From Aphrocallistes beatrix (taxonomy: Eukaryota; Porifera; Hexactinellida; Sceptrulophora; Aphrocallistidae): DNA of 64,000 nucleotides. The stretch covers positions 5,580,001 through 5,644,000 of the forward strand of contig OY725490.1 in NCBI GenBank assembly GCA_963281255.1, read 5' to 3'. The position numbers and the translations under genes were made by a program. The notes beneath the pieces are model-generated. The model searched no databases, was not told the origin of the DNA, and worked only from the letters and a program-made list of their open reading frames with translations. Positions 56,521-64,000 of the stretch are shown here, piece after piece (the first letter of the stretch is position 1; the number at the start of each line of letters is the position of its first letter).

Positions 56521-56987
56521 ATACAGGGTGTAACAAAATTGATGCCCTATCCAATTATACTCTATACTATGCAACCACCAGTGGCGTAGCTAGCATTACG
56601 CACAGTACGCACGTGCGTACTAAAATTACGAAGCTAGGGGCACAGAATATGAATCATGGCAACAAAACTCTATTTTTTGAACCTGTCTTTTTCAGTAGAA
56701 TTAATGAACCACATACATTTTCCTTATTATATCAGAGTTCGACAGACAAATGTAATTAATGATCACTAGTTTATTAAGCAGTTTCGTAAATTAGATATTT
56801 AGCTTCTATAATATAAAATGGATGCCTCGAGAAACAGTGGAAAGAAGCGAAAGATGTCTGGCTACCATTACGATGTCTCTACCATTAAGATGTCCAAAGC
56901 CGGACGTGTAAAAGAAGAAAGAGAGTTATCACAGCGAATGCTATCATTTATTATGTAAGTACTTGTATAATAACAATTTCATTCGTT

Positions 56988-57735
56988 TTGTGTTTTCAGT
57001 GTGCTTCTATATCATTATATTGGATCTATGATTCTATACTGCAATTTGACTTCATTATCTCAATGTTTATTGTTGAAGATGTTCTCGGATATACAGTTAA
57101 TTTGCACAAAGCTCTTCAGAAAGTCAACGTAGACTTGGTGAAGGCTGTTGATGATGCAGAAGTAATTATCCAGTGCTTGGAGGATATTCGGAATGAAGAG
57201 TACTTCAGCTCACTTTTTGATAAAGCAAAAGAACTGGCAATAAATGTCGATGTAGAAGAGAAAACCCCTCGCTTAACCAAAAGACAAAGAAATAGAGCGA
57301 ACGCTGAATCGTTAGATGCCAAGCAATACTATTTTCGGAACTTTTTTTTACCTTTCCTAGATCATATGATTGTAGAACTGAATGAACAACTCATACATTC
57401 GAGACCACGCCTTGTTGCACAGTACCTTATTCCAAGCCGTTTGTCGCAGCTATCTCAAATTGCAGAGAAAAATATATTCGATGCCTATATAGATCAGATT
57501 GTATGATGAAAAGGAATTGAAAATTTGGAGAAGTAAGTGGTGCACAATTTCAAAGAAAGATAAACCAAAACTGCGTGTGAAACTCTAGTTTGTATGTCTA
57601 AGGACACATTCCCAAACATCTACAGTGCACTTACTATTTTGGCAACAATGCCTGTATCCACTGCAACTGCAGAACGGTCTTTTAGCACACTGAAAACATG
57701 GTTGCGGAACACAATGTGTCAAAGCCGTTTGACCC
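56988..57735 (+). pseudogene. hAT transposase, central and dimerisation parts
   Basis: 56988-57506 reads VLGYTVNLHKALQKVNVDLV then RLTKRQRNRANAESLDAKQY and FFLPFLDHMIVELNEQL, as in the central region of DUF4371-type hAT enzymes. A frame break follows near 57510. From 57594 it reads FPNIYSALTILATMPVSTAT, then AERSFSTLKTWLRNTMCQSR, the dimerisation domain. The last codons continue beyond the inserted element at 62378-62484 (LALMYLHRNVDVDVERVL ... stop). Spliced N-terminal parts are not visible. Confidence 0.8.
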
Positions 57736-58435
57736 GATTCACAGGTGTAATATTTGGAAGATAAATGGGAAAAATTCCCAACGTAGATGAGCATTTATGT
57801 TAGCTAATTTGGACAATATGGAATAAGAATTATTAATTCTTTAACCTCTGTGACAAAAATTTTTTTTTGCAAAAATGGCCCGCCTGTCCGGAAGAAATAT
57901 TATTTTTTTTATAAATTCCTAAAAAATATTTTAGCTGTGCTTGTCAAATATTACCACAGATTTATATTACACTATTTTTGGTGCAAATATCTTCTTTGTT
58001 TGATTATATTTTGCATTAATTTAAACTAAAAATACACATTTGGATAATGCAAAATTTATTCTCTGTCAGTCAGAGTATAATTTCTGCATGTCATTGCAAT
58101 TTCATTCACTTTGACAATTCTCTATGCCTATGTTCTAAAACTGATTTTATTGAAATAATGAGTTTAAGTAATTAACCGTTGGGTAACGCTATGTTATAGT
58201 ATATTCGTGCTTAGCCAACGGTTGGCTGATGCTACATCTGTATTATAATACTAACCATAAAATTATATTCTGATAACATAAAAATACAAATATGAGTATG
58301 ATTTTAAGACTTCTTCATTTCATGCTATTTGGCTGTCTTTATAATCTATGTAGGAACCATATCCATACCATTTCTATATGTGTCACAAAAATTTAATTCT
58401 TTATTCATTTTTCAGTAACATGTCTTCTTCATTGT

Positions 58436-60648
58436 TAATACCAGAAAATCTCTTGAATATTTGGGATGATTACCATGTGGATTCACTGTACAAAGTATGC
58501 CGTTTTTGTTATATCCGCATATCGCCAAAAGATTTGCCTAAGAAAAATTTGCGACAGCCTCCTACTAATCTAGTGATTGACAGAGCATATAAGTTTACAA
58601 CATAGATCTTCGCGCTGAAATAATTGATCTCTTTAAGCCAAAGGAATTTTGTTGTAGTTGTAGATCTCGGTTATCAGACTTAGAAAGTGGCAAACTTAAC
58701 ACACACAAATGGCTTTCCGATAGATCTAATATTGAATCCAACCTAAATGTCGAAATTCCATGTAACATTACTCGGAAGGCGATTCTTTGTGTCCCTACAG
58801 ATCGATGGCATATATGCAAAATATACTCGTCCTCCATGAATAATCATCTCTCAAAACTCAAGACACAAGGCCCTAATCCTGGTAGGCCTTTAGAACAATC
58901 TCCTGTCAGATTAATGTACAGCAAGTGTGGAATGTCTACTGATGTTCATGATATCGACTTTTGCAAACGAGTTATGAAACGCTCACAATCTTCTCGGCAG
59001 GCTGGAAAACACTTCGCAGAAAGGGTAGAGTCTCGTGGATACACTGAAAATCTCACTGCTAACTTCCTGGTAAGTAGTCTCGAAGGTTCAGTTAGCGACA
59101 ATAGCCTTATTACTCCATTTAATGCCCTATCATTACATCATCCATTCGATTCGAATAATCAATTAGCTGTGGCGACAATTCCGTATAAGAGTGCAAAACA
59201 GAATATTAGTAATCACGTTTTAAGCAGAGAGGCAGTCCGAGATATGCAGAAGTTAGGTCACCTTGGTTTGGGGAAAAAGTTGTATTTCGAGCTGGGTAGA
59301 ATTCTTCGCAAAGAAGGAATCCATTTTCCCACGGGGGGAATAAAAGGAGCATGTGATGAAAAATGGTCAATATTTGGAGAAATATTTACTTCACTATCCA
59401 TCAAAATGATCCATTCAGAGACAAAACTTTGAACTGGTTCCAATGGGAATTTGTACCGATGTTGAAAAATTATTGAATATAATCACATATAAACAATCGA
59501 ACAGAATTTCGAGACTTAAAGTACAACTAGATGGCGGTAAACAATTCCTCAAGCTGTCTGTCAATATAGTTTCAATGCTTCCGAATAGTCTGTATATAGC
59601 AAATCATAATAGCGTTATTTCCAACTTTGTAATCGCGATGGGTCACGCATCCTAAAATTCAGAAAACTTGCGCTCATTACTAAATTTAACATCTATTCGA
59701 AACATCTTTAACTTGGATATTCCGATTCAAATTGCATGCGATTTTAAAGTGGCTGCTATGCTCGTTGGAATTCAGCAAGCATCCTTGCCCATTTTGTATA
59801 TGGCGGAAGAATACAAAATGTACCGGAACACCTCTTCGTGCAAGAAGGTATAAGGAATTAATTAAGGATTTTCATTCAAAAACTAATAGCGTATCTCATG
59901 AACCAATTATCAAGTGGTCAGATTCACCAATGGAAATACTTGCTCTTGCTCCTCTCCATATACTTCTTGGTCTCGTCAATCGGTTGTATGGTGTAGCTAG
60001 GCCATCTCAAAATCCAACTAACCGATATGATCGTTTACTGTATAAACAACATTGTCAAGCTTTGCAAATATGCAAAGTATATCGATCTGAGTACTGGGAT
60101 GACGCTCTAGAAGGTAACTTGCTCTCGACTTTTGGATAATTTAGATATTATACCTCCTTGTTAAACGCCCTAAAATAATTAAAGATGGTAAAAGACAGGT
60201 GTTTGGGTCTTTAAGAAAGTCTGGTTGGGAAGAGAATATTTGTCTATTCAGAGAATCATGGGATGCAACCGGTTTACCTTGGTCATTAAAATCGCATATA
60301 CTTTCCGACCATTATATGGAATACTTCTTCCATTATGAACCTCAATTAACAGCAGGGGTAGCAATAAGTTCAGAGCAGAGCGGAGATATGCTACATTCCA
60401 GAATACAAAATCTTTGGGATCTTAGATTTAAGACCAAGTTAGAGCACGAGCTATACCCACAGAGATTGGTTGATTGTATGGTGACATATAATTATAATTT
60501 ACGGTGGGATAATGCAGAGAGGCTTTCTAAAGAACAGGGGAAAATATTCACTGATACTTGCAGCGACTTTCATGATGAAGAAAGTGATATAGAGAGGGTA
60601 GAACTTCATAATTGGGACACAGATGAAGAATATTCTGATATTGATTAA
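58436..60648 (+). pseudogene. Transposase of the CAC-ended element, broken
   Basis: From ATG at 58420-58422: MSSSLLIPENLLNIWDDYHV, CRFCYIRISPKDL and, after a shift near 58600, FCCSCRSRLSDLESGK (possible zinc ligands CxxC and CCxC). 58836-59432: YSKCGMSTDVHDIDFCKRVM, LREGIHF-like block LRKEGIHFPTGGIKGACDEK. 59443-59655: KVQLDGGKQFLKLSVNIVSM, a likely first catalytic Asp. 59668-59853: IQIACDFKVAAMLVGIQQAS, a likely second Asp, then in another frame CPFCIWRKNTKC. 59732-60139: PLHILLGLVNRLYG. 60199-60648: SSEQSGDMLHSRIQNLWDLR and an acidic tail. At least five frame breaks or stops. Residue roles are inferred from spacing, not from a proven alignment. Confidence 0.65.
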
Positions 60649-60724
60649 CAAAATTCTTAATTATATAAGTACAAAATAGTATAGATAAGTAAGTTATTGA
60701 AATGACTTGGAAATTTAACTGAAA

Positions 60725-61746
60725 CAAGCGCGCTTCGCTTGCTTGCGCTGCGCGGCTGGCGGACACTTTGTGTCCACCGGAGGCGCCCTTTGGGCGCCTG
60801 GGATCACATCGATTGATTATAAGGGAAGTGACATCTCTAAATACGTCTGTCCTACTGTTATAATCGACATCGCACGAAAAATCACCAAAATTATCAATTT
60901 TTTAAATTTTGATGAGCAATGATGACGTCATAACAAAGTGATGTGTCATCATTTTTTGGTGATAGTTGTATCATAAGTGAGATTTATTAATATACAGATT
61001 ATATTAAAATTTCAGCCTTCTATCTCCTATAATGGCTGAGTTATGCTCGAATAACTGTATTGCTTAACTTTTTAAAATGTGACAATGACGTTATAATTCC
61101 ATGATGAGTCGACATTTTACTCTGAGCTCAGAACTTACTGGAGCCATAGCCAAAAGACTCCCACATGCCAAAAATTAGCTTTCTGGAACCGACAGTTTCT
61201 TCAATCAATTCGTTACAGATATATATATTTACAGTGGAACCTGTATATAACGGCCACCCAAGGGACTGGACAAAATTGGCCGTTATACACAGGTGACCGC
61301 TATATACAGGTGATTGTCTTAATCCCCAAAAGGTATCAACGTAGTGCAATAAATATAAGTTTTTAGAAATCCATTACTTGAAGTAATTACATGAAACTTG
61401 TTTATCGTTCGTAACTGGTCCAGTAATAAACACATAAAAAGGTGAAAAAGGTGATGACCGTTATAGACAGGTGATGGCCATTATAGATAGGTAGTGGCCG
61501 TTATAGACAGGTGATGGCCGTTATACACAGTTTTAGCGTCAGTAATGGACTACAAACTGGTGGCCGCTTGCCGCGTTGAGCAGGTGACCGCTATACACAG
61601 GTTCAATATTATGGAATTTCGGACGGGGCTGTTAATTGGTGACCGCTATAGACAGGTGACCGTTATATGGAGTGGCCGTTATAGCAGGTTCGACTGTATA
61701 TATATATATATACACACACACATTAATCGAGTTTTAATAGTAAGGA
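60725..61746 (-). mobile_element. TCCTT-family copy, full length, split by a MITE
   Basis: 3' end caagcgcgcttcgc at 60725 (A outside) and inverted head aatcgagttttaatagtaag + ga ending 61746 (T outside). A pogo-like MITE (61232-61696) is inserted in its TA tract, duplicating TA. Without the MITE the copy is about 555 bp. The 3' block has the fully paired ggcgccc-aaa-gggcgcc and ggacac-aaa-gtgtcc hairpins. Confidence 0.9.
61232..61696. mobile_element. pogo-like MITE, CAGTCGAACCTGC family, complete
   Basis: 465 bp with ends cagtggaacctgtatataac and, inverted, cagtcgaacctgctataacg, TA on both sides (61230-61231, 61697-61698). The interior is a dense array of gaccgctata / ggccgttata motifs in alternating direction. 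Confidence 0.92.
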
Positions 61747-62769
61747 TAAGTAAATTTTCTATGTTTGGTTATCTACTATAATAATTAAATAGAATGCTAT
61801 TTGTCTGCTTCTCTGTGTTGTTTGTCTGATTTGGAGATTGAATTATGGTATATTAACTACTGTAAATATACAAGATTGATAAAAACTTTCTAGCAGTTAA
61901 TTCTTCAGCTAGTATAATTACCAAAGTAAAAAATTCAACATTACATTTCTCATTTGAAGGGCTTATTATGAAATACACTAATTTAATAAAGTATACTAAA
62001 AATAGTCATATTTTTCATATGTAAATATTACGGGAAATAAATTCTGCAATATCCACTAAATAGGCATTTTAGTTTAAGATGTTTGCCAATATACAATATA
62101 TAATCTAACAAAGAAGATATTTGCACCAAAAATCGGATAATATAAATCTGTGAATGGGAATATTTGACAAGTACAGCTAAAATATTTTTTAGGATTTGTT
62201 ATTTAAAAAAATATTTTTTTCGGACAGGTGGGCTATTTTTGCGAAAAATATTTTTTTTGATGTCACAGAGGTTAAAGAATTAAGAATTCTTATTCCATAT
62301 TGTCCAAAATAGCTAACATAAATGCTCATCTACGTTGGGAATTTTTCCCATTTTATCTTTCAAATATTACACCCGTGGATTAGCACTGATGTATCTACAC
62401 CGGAATGTTGATGTTGATGTCGAGCGTGTTCTACGCGACTTTGATCCACTGAGTGATAGGCGCATTCTCCTCGCATTTGATTAATCAATTATAATTGAAC
62501 AATTGATTAGTACATTCAGAAAAAAAATGGCTATCAAAATTTTATTTTCTGGTGGAAGTGGGGCGCCAATTTCGAGGAGTGCTTAATAATTTAAAATATC
62601 TAGCTACGCTCCTGGCAACCACAGCTTTAATTCGCTTCAAAAGGAAGTCTATTCTTTTGCGATATATTATACTAGGTACATAGTTGATAAATATATCCTT
62701 GTTCTTTGATATTACTAACTGTAGCTACTTTACCAGCCGATAATTTTCTTCGACTATTTTCGCGAATAA

Positions 62770-63415
62770 TTATGGTCAAAGAACACAAGATTCAGACAAG
62801 AAATATGGCAATAGGGATGCTCTAAAGTGGAATGACACAGTTGCGTTTCTAAAGAAGTCGGAGCAAATATTCGTACGATAAGTAGGTGGTGGGATAACTA
62901 TACGAAGGGAATAGCACTTGAGAACGCACCGAGTCGCGGACGGAAGAAATCCCTCTCAAAAGTCGCCAAAATTATCATTTCCAAGTCACTCAATAAAAAG
63001 CAGCAATCTACACGGAAATTATCAAAAAGATTGAAGAGGAATGGTACGGCAGTATCTCACATGACTGTCCAACGTTATCTAAAGACGACTATCAGGGCTA
63101 AAAGCTACAAGAGGCCCCTTATGCCCAGATTATCCCCGAAACAAAAGGAAAATCGATTGACTTTCTGTAAAGAACGACTCAGATGGACAGTTGAAGATTG
63201 GCGACGCGTGCTTTTTCCGACGAGTCTCCTTTTGAACTCTTTCATAAACCAAATAGGCAGAATGACCGGATTTGGACACGAAAAAGAGCTTCCATAACTC
63301 CTCACGAGAAAGTGAAATTTCCATCCAAATTGCACGTCTGGGGGCTAATGTCGTACACTGCGCTCTCAGATCTCCATATTATTCCTCAGGGACGCACAGT
63401 TACTGCAGATTATTA
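62770..63415 (+). pseudogene. Tc1-type transposase, broken, continuing after 63948
   Basis: Parts in order: VSKEVGANIRTISRWWDNYT (helix-turn-helix, about 62850-62910), SRGRKKSLSKVAKIIISKSL, STRKLSKRLKRNGTAVSHMT with VQRYLKT, KENRLTFCKERLRWTVEDWR, then the SDESPFELF catalytic Asp block (63198 frame), and FPSKLHVWGLMSYTALSDLH with IIPQGRTVTADYY to 63415. Frames shift several times (near 62820, 63210, 63270). After the TCCTT copy the same frame resumes at 63949 with IIEILNQSLLSSLKRK to the window edge. Confidence 0.85.
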
Positions 63416-63437
63416 TCCTTACTATTAAAACTCGATT

Positions 63438-63472
<35 letters not shown>

Positions 63473-63948
63473 GTAACGAATTGATTGAAGAAACTATCGG
63501 GCGCATGAGGCTGATTTTTGGCATGTGGGAGTCTTTTGGCTATGGCTCCAGTAAGTTCAGAGTTCAGAGCAAAATGTCGACTCATCATGGAATTATGACG
63601 TCATTGTCACATTTTTAAAAGTTAAGCAACACAGTTATTCGGGCATAACTCAGCCATTATAGGAGATAGAAGGCTGAAATTTTAATAGAATCTGTATACT
63701 AACACGCCTCACATATGATGCAACTATTATCAAAAAATGATGACTCATCACTTTGCTATGATGTCATCATTACTCATCAAAATTTTAAAATTTTAAAATT
63801 TGGGTTTTTTCGAGTGATATCGATGACATATTTAGAGATGATATCTCCCTTATAATTAACCAATGTCACCTCCAGGCGACCGAAGGGAGCCTCCAGCGGA
63901 CACGAAGTGTCCGCCAGCCGAGCAGCGCAAGCAAGCGAAGCGCGCTTG
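63416..63948 (+). mobile_element. TCCTT-family copy, full length, in the Tc1 coding region
   Basis: 533 bp from TCCTTACTATTAAAACTCGA to gcgcgcttg. Left flank A (63415) and right flank T (63949). Closing the site restores the Tc1 reading frame, so the element inserted exactly between A and T without duplicating the target. Confidence 0.93.
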
Positions 63949-64000
63949 TATTATTGAAATTCTTAATCAATCACTGTTGTCCTCTCTAAAAAGAAAGCGA

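Larger units (their letters stand above)
57740..62377 (+). mobile_element. CAC-ended DNA transposon with about 290-bp TIRs, unassigned (CMC/Chapaev-like?)
   Basis: 4.64 kb element flanked by GATT on both sides (57736-57739, 62378-62381). Inverted ends start cacaggtgtaatatttggaa and cacgggtgtaatatttgaaa and run for about 290 bp. It codes on the + strand at 58436-60648 for a transposase I cannot place with certainty. CAC termini with a 4-bp duplication fit Chapaev in the CMC group, but 4-bp duplications also occur in Sola. A TCCTT copy (60725-61746) lies between the gene and the right TIR. Confidence 0.8.
56579..62614 (+). mobile_element. hAT element (CAGTGGCGTAGC ends) with exact 8-bp TSD
   Basis: Ends cagtggcgtagctagcatta and, inverted, caggagcgtagctagatatt, flanked by gcaaccac at 56571-56578 and 62615-62622, 8 of 8. 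Coding parts lie on both sides of a 4.64 kb insertion (57740-62377). Without that insertion the hAT is about 1.4 kb, itself a shortened derivative of a DUF4371/ZMYM-type hAT. Confidence 0.92.
56524..64000 (+). mobile_element. Tc1-like element, outermost layer of a five-level nest
   Basis: Left end cagggtgtaacaaaattgat after TA (56522-56523). It continues to 56578, is interrupted by a hAT (56579-62614), resumes at 62623, codes for a Tc1-type transposase (about 62770-63415), is interrupted again by a TCCTT copy (63416-63948), and reads on to the window edge. The right end lies outside. Confidence 0.75.

Noticed and set aside
1-64000. tRNA, rRNA or other structured RNA genes
   Set aside because: No recognisable cloverleaf, A/B box pair with mature tRNA features, or rRNA segment was seen by eye. 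The GC-rich 3' ends of TCCTT copies fold but do not resemble tRNA.

Overview
This is AT-rich animal DNA (roughly one-third GC) dominated by DNA transposons. Three things point to a non-vertebrate metazoan: spliced reading frames with GT-AG introns, a receptor-less tyrosine kinase of the Shark/HTK16 type (ankyrin plus SH2 plus kinase, a family known from cnidarians, sponges and arthropods and absent from vertebrates), and the mix of hAT, Tc1/mariner, MULE, P-type and Helitron-like elements. I cannot name the species. No rRNA, tRNA, bacterial or phage genes were seen.

The one clear host gene is the kinase on the + strand. One exon (21376-22137) carries the end of an ankyrin region, an SH2 domain and the start of the kinase. 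The last exon (35391-36194) carries the rest of the kinase and the stop. The 13.25 kb intron between them is packed with transposons. The earlier exons were not found in the window.

Layout. 1-3575: a hAT element interrupted by a related hAT with an exact 8-bp target duplication. 4105-4840: a small hAT derivative. 5.2-7.8 kb: a cluster of a Helitron-like repeat family, called the TCCTT family here. 8.19-14.2 kb: a minus-strand, spliced integrase relic split by a 3.1 kb hAT. 14.5-15.5 kb: two more TCCTT copies in tandem. 16.8-17.35 kb: a mariner remnant. 22-35 kb (kinase intron): two MULEs, a mariner deletion derivative, several TIR elements and many TCCTT copies. 37.5-38.4 kb: a GC-rich island with a hAT-like open frame. 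39-51 kb: LINE and Tc1 fragments, two 1-kb palindromes and several elements with very long inverted repeats, one holding a nearly intact hAT. 51-53.2 kb: a mariner with a hAT derivative inside it. 54.4-55.9 kb: a P-type transposase with a THAP domain. 56.5-64 kb: a five-level nest, Tc1 > hAT > CAC-ended element > TCCTT copy > pogo-like MITE.

The most interesting material is the TCCTT family (more than 20 copies or fragments). Copies start TCCTTACTATT, end in a hairpin at GCGCTTG, sit between A and T without target duplication, carry an internal TA microsatellite, and have a row of hairpins at the GC-rich 3' end plus AP-1 and CRE palindromes inside. Exact target duplications at many nested insertions let the order of invasion be read directly from the sequence.
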